Part shown: one piece after another, positions 11,936 through 22,613 of the stretch
How positions within the stretch are numbered: the first letter of the stretch is position 1
Layout of the letters: the number at the start of each line of letters is the position of its first letter
NCBI GenBank assembly: GCA_036346225.1
Contig: JARFIW010000108.1
Coordinates: forward strand, 5,288,501-5,352,500
DNA: 64,000 bases
Origin: Platerodrilus igneus
Lineage: Eukaryota; Arthropoda; Insecta; Coleoptera; Lycidae
Reading direction: 5' to 3'
The notes under the pieces: model-generated
Told to the model about the DNA's origin: nothing
The model's input: the letters and a program-made list of their open reading frames with translations, nothing else
Database searches by the model: none
Made by a program: the position numbers and the translations under genes

Positions 11936-12125
11936 CAATAATCACATATATTGTTTGTCTATCCAAAACGCACATTCTAATTATCTTCTACTATTGCTTC
12001 GACTTGATTGAATGTTCATAAGCGAATTTTATTTTAACTCGTATCCTCTCTTAATAATACAATAAATTCTTCAAGACACTTTACACTCCACAAATTGGCT
12101 ACTTTTAGGTTTTGTAAATCATCCT
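11936..12125. repeat. Distal flank shared with zinc-finger segment B
   Basis: Continues the duplicated segment beyond the hAT: CAATAATCACATATATTG, then TGTTTGTCTATCCAAAACGC and a long match through the region around 58244-58430. The match fades at about 12125, which marks the distal end of the duplication. Confidence 0.75.
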
Positions 12126-12806
12126 TGTCTGCAAGTCACATGTCACAAGTCAATTTGGTACTGTCTCACATGCCTGCTAATATATAAGTTGCTTTCCTTT
12201 TGTTCAAAAACTCAGGTAATTTGCACTTGTGACGTCATAACTTACTTCAGTGCAGGTACCTTTACCGAATTATAAGCGAGACTGAACTAAAAATTTTCCT
12301 GCAATTTGAACAAGCGTCAACTCTTGTAGTTTAATGAGTTGTTATTCTCACTTCATTAGTTAGGTTATTTCTGTATGTTATGATTTTAGGAATGAAGTTG
12401 ATTTTAAGATACTGTGTGATATACAACTACACATATTTTGTCAGTAAATAGCAATTTTAATTTAAGTATAGTTTTGTTGTTTTATAAACAAAATGTCATT
12501 TCAAATTTTAAGAATCGAAGAAGGGTGACTTACAAATTGAAAAGGAGATTTTTATGTTGAAGATATTGGTAAGGAAATAGTTTTGATACTTAAAGTAATA
12601 AACTAGAACCTTATTTTGCTTTTGTATGCACAGACATTCGGAATGTGGATTCCAAACAATTTAGTAGAGACCTTACCACGAACACAAACATTCAATATTT
12701 TCGTCAACAGGATAACAGTTTCCACTACAGTTATTAACAGTGGTTAATATAAGCAATGCATTTCAAGAACGTGAAACTGATGTTAAGCGTAACGCTAAAC
12801 TCCCAC

Positions 12807-12810
<4 letters not shown>
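12126..12810. other. No recognisable gene
   Basis: AT-rich, no open frame with a known domain, and no match that I could see elsewhere in the window. It ends at a (TA)n tract. Confidence 0.5.

Positions 12811-12851
<41 letters not shown>
12811..12851. repeat. (TA)n microsatellite
   Basis: Pure AT/TA run directly left of the foldback element. Confidence 0.97.
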
Positions 12852-12853
<2 letters not shown>

Positions 12854-13481
12854 CTTCAAGTTTTATTTGCTGATAAATATTAATTTAAAATTATATAATT
12901 TATTGAGGATTGCAGCAATTATGGAAGTCTATTCTTTATTTTATAACTCGAGCTTTCGAGAATTTATTTTTCTCTTCTTCAGGAGCAACTAAATACATAT
13001 AATGGTAAACATATGTATGTCTATATATTTGTGTATGTATATACAATGTGAATGAATGTAACTTAATTACTACTGCATCTTCCTACTAATTTTACTAATG
13101 ATCTAATTTAGACTGACATACACTTGCGATTAACTTATACCTGTTAGTTAGTTAATTATTTGAATACTTGTTATATGTTTAAAATTAATCCACGGAGTTA
13201 GTGTTTTTATATGACTAAAATCTAAATCTTGTAGTACGCATTGACATTGACATTTATACCTTCAAAATTTGAAAACCAATTTTTTGTAATTTAGAATTAA
13301 TATTTTTAATTTAAGTCAAACCTCGCATTTGTAAGTATCTAACTTCCAAAACTTATTTATTTGTTTACCATTATATGTATTTAGTTGCTCCTGAAGAAGA
13401 GAAAAATAAATTCTCAAAAGCTCGAGTTATAAAATAAAGAGTAGACTTCCATAATTGCTGCAATCCTCAATAACTTATATA

Positions 13482-13484
<3 letters not shown>
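12852..13484. mobile_element. Foldback element with Penelope-like termini
   Basis: Arms at 12901-13010 and 13362-13472 are inverted copies of about 110 bp. On the minus strand the left arm contains CTCCTGAAGAAG, then GAGAA, an A-rich loop, TTCTC, GAAA and GCTCGAG. This layout (CUGANGA, helix, GAAA) is what Penelope-like 3' ends and hammerhead ribozyme cores look like. In the right arm GAAA is changed to CAAA. The centre (13011-13361) has no long frame. It is flanked by (TA)n on both sides, like the Penelope pieces at 37497 and 40028. Confidence 0.55.

Positions 13485-13523
<39 letters not shown>
13485..13523. repeat. (TA)n microsatellite
   Basis: TA run between the foldback element and an E2 block. 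Confidence 0.97.
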
Positions 13524-13525
<2 letters not shown>

Positions 13526-15795
13526 CTCATATTTAGACCAGGGTAGAAAATTAAATAATCACATCAAATAATTTTAATCACCGTGTATAAGGAATTTTAT
13601 TAAATAATACGCTTTATTAAAACCATGAAGCATAAATAAATTCGGTCGTTTCAATTAAAATTAAGAAATTTAAATTATTTATAAGACGCTTTATATCGAA
13701 AGAAACAGTATTAACAAGCTCTACGGGTAATGTAATTATTCCGAGGAAAGTTAACAAAGAGAAATTACATGCAAAATTTATCTTAATTAACTCTATTTCA
13801 AGTAACCGGTAGTAAAACAAAGTGTACACATAATAATTAATATTTAACTTGTATTCGCTAAAAATGAAAGGATAGAAGTCAATTTTAATTGAAGTTAATT
13901 GAATCGTTAGTAACAGATAATATCTATAGAAACTTGTAAAAACCCAATAAAAAGCAAATCCTAGAAGTGTTAGTTAGAAGTAGGATGTTTGAACACACCT
14001 GCGTATTTTAAAAGGCAATTTCAGTTTAATTTGTTTAGATAAACATGTCGATTCTAAGGATATTGGAAACGGTCAGATGCTTTAGCACGAAATACAAAAC
14101 AGGGTTTATTTAAAAGCTCTGAGAATTAATATTATTTTGAACACCTGCGTAGTTTAAATATCACGTACGGCGAAAATTGTGTAGATAACAAATGGTTTCA
14201 GAGAATCTTGTAGAAACCGTCGCATAATAGTTACGAGAAATGCTAAAGGTGGGTTATTTCACACTCCACATGGACTAAAATATAATCGATAATAAAGAAT
14301 ATCAATTTGCACCAATACGAACAGGTTAGAAAAAGAAAGAGAAAATGCGTCAAGCAAAGACACATATAGTAAAAGGCGTGATTTAAGCAACGTCACGAGG
14401 GTCACAATTGGTTGAAAATAGGATGCAAATATCGGAGGTAGAAACAACAATTTCTGTACAAAATTAATTAGTTATTTCCAGACTTTGCGTGCCGTGTTGA
14501 AATTTCTGAGATTTTTAACTGGGGCGAGAGCAAAATTCGTAAAAACCGACGCGCGAGCTACGGACTGGGAACAGAGCATGCGAAATTCTAGAAATTACCC
14601 GTTTTGGGGAACAGACCGACAGACAGGCTTTTGGCTATATATACCGGTGGTAATATGAATTTCGGCCTCTTAGACTTTTGACTATTCGATGCGTTAAAAG
14701 CTCTTACATTCGCGACTTGATTGAAGATGTTAAACAGTGCATTTTAGTTTGATAAAATAATTTAAAGTTTGCTCGTATATTTTAGTGATTCAAAATAGTT
14801 TGTTATTTACGTGCTAACATGAATGTACTTCAGTGCACTTAGATACAAGGTAATAAAATTTAGTATCACGGTACCAATTAGCAAAATTTACAACGACAAA
14901 TGTATACACAAAAGTAGGCAGTTTTGGCGTATCTTGGTGAAAGAAGCATGATTTCTTTGCTATTTTTCGGGGTGTTAATAATTAAATGGTTCAAATACGT
15001 GTCTGGATCCACGAAACAAGGGTCAGATATACACAGATGAGTTCCGGAAAAGCCCCGAAACAACTTTAAATAAATGGTGATGGAGAAAATTTTAAGAGCG
15101 TTGAGAATTAGAAGCCGTAAATATAATCCTGTTGGAATGGTGTGATTAACTAAAGGGACGATGTACATTAAAGCTACGAGGACAGTAACCTTCAGGTAAA
15201 CTATACTATTTTGTTTGACATTTTTGTGTGTGTTGAATTACTTGATAATTGATTTACTTTAAATGGACATTAGTGAAATTGTACTAACCATAAAATTTTA
15301 ATGTTAAGATGAAATTTGCTTGTTTAAGTAGAAAGGGGTATTTAGTATTGATGTTCTGGATTATGATGAAATTTTAGGTATGTCTTTGAGCTCAATTAGA
15401 CGAACCTGGTTAATTAACGTAAAGGGGTGGTAGATGCTCCCTTTTTACTCTGCATATATTGTTATATTAATTAGTAGGCATCCAACAAGGACTTTAATTC
15501 AGGATGCACATTTAAATGATAATAAATGTAATCTTGAAAATTTCTGATACTGAAATTTATGCCAAAATTTAATTTTGAAATTTTAATGTATTGTGAATAT
15601 TGATGTAAATAGAGTTAACGTTCGTGTTTGTGGTAGGAATGTGTTTGTTTAATTTTATGAATGAGGAGGTTTATAAAATTAGGTGAGCAGCTGAGGCGTA
15701 ACCAGGATCACAGCAGTTTATGACGCCCAATCGGTGGGACTAGAATTTTTTTGTTGAAAGGACCCAGTTCCCGCATTCAAAGAAGTATATCACAG

Positions 15796-15798
<3 letters not shown>
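13524..15798 (+). repeat. E2-type repeat (retroelement-like, non-autonomous)
   Basis: Nearly the same sequence as 33065-35136 (same orientation) and as 43149-44046 plus 50626-51888 (inverted). It starts ATTACTCATATTTAGACC. It has a conserved TATA box near 14635, an initiator-like CTCTTAGAC about 30 bp on, a donor-like CTTCAGGTAAAC at about 15190-15201, and GTGAGCAGCTGAGGCG near 15684-15699. PBS-like GACGCCCAATCGGTGGGAC follows at about 15722, and it ends CACAGCAATATATA. The open frames are antisense and short. Read together: a Pol II-promoted, spliced, enzyme-less retroelement. Confidence 0.6.
14634..14643 (+). promoter_or_regulatory. TATA box of E2 repeat
   Basis: CTATATATAC, conserved in position in the copies at about 34005 (CTATATATAG), 17512 (minus, TTATATAAAC) and 50918 (minus, TTTATATACC). 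In each, CTCTTAGA follows about 30 bp downstream, the spacing of a Pol II TATA box and start site. Confidence 0.5.

Positions 15799-15834
<36 letters not shown>
15799..15834. repeat. (TA)n microsatellite
   Basis: TA run between E2 and the tRNA foldback. Confidence 0.97.
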
Positions 15835-15838
<4 letters not shown>

Positions 15839-15976
15839 GTAGTTTTTTAACCAAGGTAAGTTGATAAATACTAACGTATTGCAATTAATAAGATGAAAGA
15901 ATAACTTAGACTTTATAAGTAAAGCCCAAATGATCATTTCAAATCGAGCTAGTAATTGAAAGAAGAAAAATATAAG

Positions 15977-16048
15977 GCCTTGGACAGGATTTGAACCTGC
16001 ATCTCAGTTTTGCCGGAACTGTGCGTTTACCAATTACGCTACCGAGGC
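15977..16048 (-). tRNA. tRNA-like head of a SINE (anticodon loop reads GGC)
   Basis: 72 bases fold as a cloverleaf. Acceptor GCCTCGG/CCAAGGC with one C-A mismatch, D arm GCGT/ACGC, anticodon stem CAGTT/AACTG with a 7-base loop CCGGCAA, T arm GCAGG/CCTGT with loop TTCAAAT. Box A (TAGCGTAATTGG) and box B (GGTTCAAATCC) of the Pol III promoter both match consensus. The universal U33 is a C, which argues against a working tRNA. Together with its repetition inside foldbacks this makes it a tRNA-derived repeat head. Confidence 0.6.
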
Positions 16049-16191
16049 CGATTGCTATAATTGGGAAATTTACAAATCCAAATCGTGTACAGTACCATAC
16101 ATAAACCTAACATTCAATTACGTTTAGCATTTTTGTCAATCATATCTGAAATTGTCAATTTTTGACTTATGTCAGATATAGACAGGAAGCA

Positions 16192-16254
16192 ACGTAATTG
16201 GTAAACGCACAGTTCCGGCAAAACTGAGATGCAGGTTCAAATCCTGTCCAAGGC
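16192..16254 (+). tRNA. Truncated inverted tRNA-like copy
   Basis: Same sequence as the minus-strand copy from the D arm onward (CGTAATTGGTAAACGC to CCAAGGC), but the first ~10 bases, including the 5' acceptor strand and the start of box A, are replaced. It forms the inner end of the right arm of the foldback. Confidence 0.6.
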
Positions 16255-16347
16255 CTTATATTTTCCTTCTTTCAATTACTAGCTCGATTTGAAATGATCA
16301 TTTGGGCTTTACTTATAAAGTCTAAGTTATTATTTCATCTTATTAAT

Positions 16348-16349
<2 letters not shown>

Positions 16350-16387
<38 letters not shown>
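16350..16387. repeat. (TA)n microsatellite
   Basis: TA run between the tRNA foldback and the inverted E block. Confidence 0.97.
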
Positions 16388-16389
<2 letters not shown>

Positions 16390-18354
16390 CTGTGATTCCC
16401 TACTTAGAATCGCGCCTCTCGAATTGGGCGTCAAGATTTGCTGTGATTCTCGTTAACATTAACTGGTCCTTTCTAAAAAACATTCGAGCCCCACAGATTG
16501 GGCGTCATAATTTTGCTGTGAAACCTCGTTGCTACGGTGAAATCTCCTCTGATATTAGATCTCTTACCTGAATATCGCCTCTTGACTCCTTCCGCCTCGG
16601 CAGCTCACCTAGATAAAACTTTCATCCTCATTCATAAAAAAAACACATTCCTACCACAAACATCAACGTTAACTCTATTTACATCAATATTCACAATACA
16701 GTAAAATTTCAAAATTAAATTTTAGCATAAATTTCAGCATCATAAAATTTCAAGTTCAAATTTGTCATCATTTTAATTTGCATCCGGAATTAGAGTCCTT
16801 TTAGGATGCATACTAGTTAAATAAACAATATTTGCAGACCTGAGTCTGAATAAAAGGGAGCATCTCCCACCCCTTTACGTTAATTTAACAGGTTAGTCTA
16901 ATTGAGCTCAAAGACAGACCCAAATTTTCATCATAATCAAAAACATAAACCAGATAAATACTCCTTTCTACTTATACAAGAAAATTTTACCTTAAGATTA
17001 AAAATTTGTTGTTTAAACAAATTTACTACTGTCCATTTTTATCAAACAAATTATAAAGATCTTCAACACCCACCAGAACATCTAAGATCGAACAAAATTG
17101 CATAATTTACCTGAAAGTTACTGCATTCGTGGCTTTAATGTACATCGCAGTTGCTCATCCCACCATTACAGCTGGTTTATGTTTACGTCCTCGGATTTCT
17201 AGCCGCCTTTAAAATTTTTCTACACCACCATTCGTCTAAACGGTTTTAGGGTTTCTCAGGAACTCATCTAGATATATCGAAATCTTGTTTTGTGGATCCA
17301 ATCACGTTTACGAATAACATTTGAATATTAACACCCCCGAAAAATAGCACTTGTATCTTCTCTAAGTGCACTAATAACTTTTATTGTAGCACGTAATCAT
17401 TACGTATTCTACTTAAAATATCGAATAATCAAAAAAATAAAGAACAAAACTGTTTAAAGTATTGAATAAAATCAAAAATCTAAGAGAGCGAAACTCCTAT
17501 TAGCCCGGGTTTATATAATGGTCCGCTTGCAAGTCGAATTTGTTCCGCAACGGACAATTTTTAGAATTTCGCATTCTATTTTCCCTTCCGACGGCTCGGC
17601 ACAGCGATTCTACTAAAAATTTGCACACGGCTCGCAACACGTCCGAGAACAACTAATTAATTTTACACACCAACTGATATGCTTTCCCCTCTCATGTTTG
17701 CATCTTATTTCAACCAATCGTAGACCTAGTGAAGCTTCACAAATCACGCCCTTTATTATCAGTGTCTCTGGTTTACGCGTTTTATCCATCCCTTTCTACC
17801 TTGGTCTGAGCGGTACAAATCGATATTCTTTACTATTTGCTATTTAAATCCACGTGGATTCCTACGTGAGTAAAATAACCCCTCATCTAGCATTTCCTGC
17901 TAAAACATCCGACCGTTTCCAATATACGTAGAAGCTGCATTTTTATCTATTCAAACTTATTAGAACGTGACATTTAAAAGTTTGCAAGTGTGTGTTCCTA
18001 ATGAACGTTTTAATATAATTCTCCAAGCTTTGTTTCATGGTATTTTAACCTTCCTTTTAGCTGTTTGTTACCAACCTTGGATTTTCACAGGCTTTTATGC
18101 TTATTATATATTACTAATGGTTCAATCAACTCCAATTAAAATAATAATGAATGGCATTGACTTCTACCCTTTAATTTTTAGCGAATACCAATTAAATATT
18201 AATTATTATTTGTACACTTTGTTTAATACCCGTTACTTAAAAATTGAATTAATTAATATAAATTTCGCACGTAATTTCTATTTGTTTCTTTATACAGGGT
18301 GATTAAAATTATTTGATGTCGTTAATTAATTTTCTACCCTGGTCTAAATTTGAG

Positions 18355-18356
<2 letters not shown>
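16388..18356 (-). repeat. Mosaic E1/E2 repeat (reverse orientation)
   Basis: Left part (16388-17480) follows E2 inverted, with PBS-like motifs at about 16420-16430 and 16488-16505 (GGGGCTCGAATG on minus) and the exon ATGAATGAGGATGAAAG ending at a GTAAGAGA donor. The part at 17690-18300 is closer to E1(-) at 53350-53960 (both CAACCAATCGTAGACCTAG). From about 18301 to the end it is again E2-like (TCTACCCTGGTCTAAAT). It has a TATA box at about 17512. It looks like a recombinant of two subfamilies. Confidence 0.55.

Positions 18357-18391
<35 letters not shown>
18357..18391. repeat. (TA)n microsatellite
   Basis: TA run at the right edge of the mosaic E block. After it the chain of TA-bounded blocks stops until 28196. 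Confidence 0.97.
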
Positions 18392-18394
<3 letters not shown>

Positions 18395-20180
18395 ATTGAT
18401 TATGGCCTAGCTAATAGGTGAGGTAAACACTATATTATATATATTAAGATGCGTAAATACTAGTAAAAAGCTAAAACTGGAAATGTAAAGTTAAGTTTTT
18501 TTTTTGGTGCACGTGGTGGTTAAAATAAAACGGATAAAAAGTAAGGATTGTGTTTTATTTTAGAATAAGAAACCAGAAGTAAAAATCAACAGGTTGTGAG
18601 TCCAGGCAGTGAAATATAAAAAAGGATACAACAAAGGTGAAATTATGCGCAAGGAGGAAAAAATACGTATAGTATTGACTTATTATCTGGCGGTAATTAT
18701 ATTAACTGAAAATTTAGAATGAAGGTGATGTCAGGTGAAAATGGTGTCAAAGAATACATGGAGAGAAACAAAATACCTTGCAACTTAACGAAGAACAGAA
18801 AAAGAGTTTAAAGAGTTTGACAATAAGGCAAAGTCATTAATTGTTCAGTGTGTTTCTGATGCACAATTTGTAACGGGCATTTTTGTAGTTTAACATTTTA
18901 CGCTTCCTTTCTGTTAACGTACTTAAAAATACATCGTTTCTTTGAGATCGCTGTTTGTATAAAGGAAATACTTCAGAATAATTCAGATTTGTATGCAATT
19001 TAACTCGTCGGTATTACTTTAAAAGTAGATAATTTGAAGATTGATTTTCATTAATAAATGAATTGCAAGGAAGAATTGTAAATTGGATTATTCGTAAATT
19101 ACTTTCCAGCTTGTCGAAAGTGATAAGCGGCTCGTGATTAATTAGTAGATATGATGGCTGCATTCATATAAATTTAGTTCCTTATGTTATTATCGAACTG
19201 GAGATAATAGTCGATAAGAGGTTATAGAATAGCAACGAGTTTATTTAAACAGATGAGTAGTTGTAGTTTGTTCTTCGTTCCTGTATGTTAATTGCGTTAA
19301 AAGTATTGTTTCCTTGTTGCTTTACTAATTGTGTTTTTTTGTGGCGTTGTCCTTTTCTTAGTTGAGTAGTTCATACTTTGGGATTATCCAAATACAGGTG
19401 ATACTGTAGTTTCTGAATTTTCTAACAACAAAGAATCTGAAAGGGATCATTACTTGCGCAAATTTCGTTATTTGCGAAATATGGCAGATTGCCGGCTTAC
19501 AAAGGTATTGTTTGAAGTTTCTCACTGCTTGTTGGGATGTTTATGAACATAATATACATCTGGTCCCAGTTGGAATTGAACTAGTGCTGCGGAATATCTC
19601 GAAATTATTGTCTTAGGAAATAGAATTTATCAAGGCTACATAGTTCCGACGCGTGATAATGTTTATTGCTAACACCAGTGAAATACGTAGGTGTGATTAG
19701 TGTAACGTGTGATAAGTTCCATCAACACCCTCACAGTCAAGGGTGAAGTGCTTCGTCAGTGCAGGACATCGTTGATTCCCACACTTCAGCTGCAAGGAAG
19801 CGTTGCTGAAGGACTTTTGTAAGTTGAACTATTTCCTACTGGTTATTACTTTAAATATCTATCCGTTGCTTTACCATATCTTTGTCGTTCTGATACCTTT
19901 TACAATAGACTTGCATGCTATTTTAAAACATAAAAAAAAGAAAGAAAGAAAAATCAATACTACTGAATTACTCATACCAATGGTGTCTTATCTATTTATC
20001 TTTTGTCAACATTTTATCTGATTTATGTTTAATTGGTGTGTGAGGAAACGTTTCTGCTACTCCCCAATATTACCTCACTTTGTACTAAACATTTTTCTGT
20101 ATTGCTTTTACCGTTGTTATATTATATAGATTATCTAAACAGTTTTTTTTTACATTCTACCAAGTACTGAATAACTTAGA
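18392..20180. other. No recognisable gene
   Basis: Only short frames without known domains; base composition is that of the surrounding AT-rich DNA. A slightly less AT-rich stretch lies at 19690-19815. I see no match to other repeats in the window. Confidence 0.45.
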
Positions 20181-20204
20181 CTATGCATTGCTGCTATGCT
20201 TTTT

Positions 20205-20277
20205 CTTTATTTCAGGTTTGCAGGACTAATCTTTTTTATTGCAGGTTTGCTATTCTAATTTCTTTTATTGCAGGTAC
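20205..20277 (+). repeat. Three tandem splice-acceptor-like units
   Basis: Imperfect units of about 30-36 bp, each a pyrimidine tract ending in CAGGT: TTTATTTCAGGT, TTTATTGCAGGT and TTTATTGCAGGT, with CTAAT branch-like motifs between. They lie about 140 bp upstream of the copia-like leader. Confidence 0.55.
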
Positions 20278-20417
20278 TGTTACTAACTCCTTACCGCCGC
20301 ATACATTATATGTCAGTTTGCTTTCTACAACCCCCCCCCCTACTCTCCGATTGAGCCCAGTCACTTTTTTAATTTTCTTTGGGTTACGCACGGCTACGAG
20401 CCAACGTAGCATAAATT

Positions 20418-20475
20418 TGGCGCCCAACGTGGGGCCACGAAAAAAAAACGTAACAGAAATTTGGCGCCCAACGTG
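20418..20475 (+). other. Two tandem PBS-like motifs in a retroelement leader
   Basis: TGGCGCCCAACGTGGGGC at 20418-20435 and a second TGGCGCCCAACGTG at 20462-20475, 44 bp apart, each followed by CCACGAAAAAAA and ACGTAACA. The position just upstream of a gag frame fits a primer-binding site, here in two copies. Confidence 0.55.
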
Positions 20476-20481
20476 ATTGCC

Positions 20482-20851
20482 ACGAAAAAAATACGTAACA
20501 ATTTGGAAAGTTCAAGAAATAAGACGACTGCATATGAAATGTGGAAAGTATTAGAAGAAGAGTTCGAAAAAAGAAGGTCTGCCGGGTCATTTATTTCTTT
20601 GAAAAAGGATGCTATCCATGAAGCTAAAAGAAGGCGATTTATTACAAAACTTCATTGTGGAGTTTGAGGAAATTTTGAGACATTTAAAAGCTACAGGGGT
20701 AACAATTGATAAAAAGGATTTAATATGCATGCTACTTCTGTCGCTTCCAAAGTCATATGAAACGGTTGCTTCGATCATTGAAAATTTATCTACTGAGTCA
20801 TTGACTCTTGAAAATTTAAAAAGGAGATTATTAAGTATTACTAATATTTGA
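20482..20851 (+). pseudogene. Copia-type gag (UBN2/retrotran_gag) fragment
   Basis: First part (AYEMWKVLEEEFEKR, about 20521-20568) and second part (MKLKEGDLLQNFIVEFEEIL and CMLLLSLPKSYETV) are consecutive pieces of the copia Gag N-terminal domain, in two frames. The switch is near 20600 and the second frame ends at 20851. There is no zinc knuckle, protease, integrase or RT of this element behind it, so it is a 5' fragment. Gag assembles the particle that carries retrotransposon RNA; this one cannot be made whole. A PBS-like leader lies just upstream. Confidence 0.75.
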
Positions 20852-21640
20852 AATAAACGTATTTTATAATTTCTTTTATGAAGTTGATTCTTTAGCAACA
20901 GCAATTCCACATCTTGCTTTTGTTTCAAAAACGCCACGTGAAGGTTATGCTCTTCACGTTTTTTTTTCGCTCTTTTCTTCTAAAAAAATTTTTTTTGGAG
21001 AGTTATTAGCTCCAACTTTGCCTCTCCTACCCTTTCTCAAATGGTTCTACCTCTGTGAAGCTTCGAAGGTTTTTTTGAATCTGCTGCTCTTTGTTCACTT
21101 CCTTTTGAGTTTAAAAGAAAACATACAACTTATAAAATAATTTGAATATTATCCTGACAATGCTCAGAAACTCGAGTTAATAATTGTCGACTGCGAGGCT
21201 GTTTTAATAGAGCAGGAGTATATGTTCTCCAATTGGTAGCAGCAGTGCTTGTGTATTTTTCCACATCGATATGGGAAGCAGTACTAGAGAATTCTGCTAA
21301 ATATTTATATTTATTTGTTAATCAGTGTGCTTCTAAACTTGGACGGTAATATTAATGAAAATATCTGTATCTAAATATTATTTTATTGTACAATACATCT
21401 CTAGAAAACCGGCAATTGCTGCTTTGATAAATTAAACTAGATGAATCACTTGCCTTTATTCTGTTGCACAATTTCAAAAGTATCAACATCCTCTTCGTTA
21501 AAAAGATCAATGTGTGATACGCTTGGCACCACTGATACAGTCCACGTTTTTCAATATTGCACAATTGTATATTATGACATAATTACGCGGCAAATTGTAT
21601 CAAATACAAAACACGTTTACAATGATACAATTCTACATTT
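20852..21640. other. No recognisable gene
   Basis: Possible remains of the copia element's 3' side, but no domain is readable. Short frames only. Confidence 0.4.
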
Positions 21641-21667
21641 TAAATTTAAATAAAGCAAAGTACTCAC

Positions 21668-21701
21668 TTAAAACGCGCCTTGCAGTTAATCTCAGGGCCA
21701 T
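21668..21701 (-). CDS. Possible first coding exon with mitochondrial-type presequence
   Basis: On the minus strand an ATG at 21701 reads MALRLTARRVL and is followed at once by a strong donor (A|GTGAGTA, 21667-21661). The peptide is short, basic and amphipathic, as mitochondrial targeting sequences are. About 245-270 bp upstream, in a less AT-rich patch, lie an NRF-1-like GCGCCTGCGCA (21946-21956) and a YY1-like ATGGCGG (21967-21973), both common in promoters of nuclear-encoded mitochondrial genes. I cannot identify downstream exons, so the gene is unnamed; the frame is also open upstream to 21827. It could be chance or a retroelement leader. Confidence 0.25.
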
Positions 21702-21939
21702 CTCGTTGTTTCCGGGTGGGTCGGCTACGCCATCGTTGATTCCAGATTTATTCAGTCGTCCCTCTTTCGTCGTTCGTAGGTATGGCAACAAGGATACAGG
21801 TAAAGGTACTCGAAGATAAAGATACAAGGGAACCTACATCCTAAAAAATAGAAAAGACAGACACGCAACACAGGTAGCTGTTTTCGGCTTGACGTCTCGT
21901 GGCTAATAATGTTGGGTCACTCAGCGCACTTGCGATATT

Positions 21940-21975
21940 CACTCCGCGCCTGCGCAACTGTCCGGGATGGCGGAA
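21940..21975 (-). promoter_or_regulatory. NRF-1-like and YY1-like sites
   Basis: GCGCCTGCGCA at 21946-21956 and ATGGCGG at 21967-21973, within a GC-richer island in an otherwise AT-rich region, upstream of the candidate first exon on the minus strand. Confidence 0.3.
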
Positions 21976-22127
21976 ATTAACAAGTTTATTTTAAAATATT
22001 GGCGGGAATTTACTCACAAATTTAAAAGTGTACATCTCCAAATTTGGAATGTAACATTTGTTCTACAAATATAAATACATATTAGCTTATGTATTCATTT
22101 AACGTGTTAATTAACAGCTGGCAATGA

Positions 22128-22471
22128 TGCATCTATCCTTCACAGCTGCACCATCATCAAAATCTGAATGCATACCTACTACTGGAATTCCTAATATTTC
22201 CTTGAAAGAATTGTCAATTTCTGTCACCATTATTTTAGTTGGTGGCCCCCACCAGAACCTCTGACGTAACATTTTTCTTCATCAAAAATATTTTTTGTTC
22301 GCTTTTTTGATTTTCATACTTTCGCTTGAGGGTAGTAAAATCACGAAAGGTTTTTGTATTCGCATTGTACTCTGTGGCAAGTTTTACCCACGCTTGCATT
22401 TTAGTTTGGGGGGAAGTAACAGCATCGGTTTTTTTTTTGTTTCCAATGGTGTTTTTGCATTTGGCCACCAA
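22128..22471 (-). pseudogene. Myb/SANT-like DNA-binding protein of PIF/Harbinger type, fragment
   Basis: Minus strand: the 78-residue frame contains MQAWVKLATEYNAN and FRDFTTLKRKYENQK, the pattern of the Myb/SANT-like domain (Myb_DNA-bind_5 type) encoded beside Harbinger transposases. After a frame change at about 22250 the protein continues with GGGPPTKIMVTEIDN and the acidic PVVGMHSDFDDGA to a stop near 22128. In intact elements this protein helps the transposase reach the termini. No Harbinger nuclease is seen nearby. Confidence 0.6.
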
Positions 22472-22613
22472 TACTACCTATAATTAAATGTTGAAAGTAA
22501 TATGCAATATATTTACACAATTTAAATCACCAATAACAGCTCTTCAGAGGCACTAAAATTCGGTGCTCTCTTTGCAGAATCCATTAGTTGTAAATAAACC
22601 TTCAGATTTGATA

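Larger units (their letters stand above)
15835..16349. mobile_element. tRNA-headed foldback element
   Basis: Inverted arms of about 150 bp: 15885-16033 (tRNA-like on minus) and 16195-16348 (tRNA-like on plus), with a spacer of about 160 bp. Each arm is a tRNA-like head joined to a tail containing GAGCTAGTAATTGAAAGAAG and AAGCCCAAATGATCATTTC, running to the (TA)n. Single arms occur at 30599-30842 and 35405-35560; a palindrome without the tRNA part is at 35187-35350. The head-plus-tail layout is that of a tRNA-derived SINE arranged head to head. Confidence 0.7.

Noticed and set aside
17967..18302. 111-codon hydrophobic frame as a membrane protein gene
   Set aside because: It lies entirely in an E repeat in antisense, ends at the repeat's shared TATACAGGGTG motif, and the equivalent frame at 53632-53859 is broken. 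The hydrophobicity comes from AT-rich codons.
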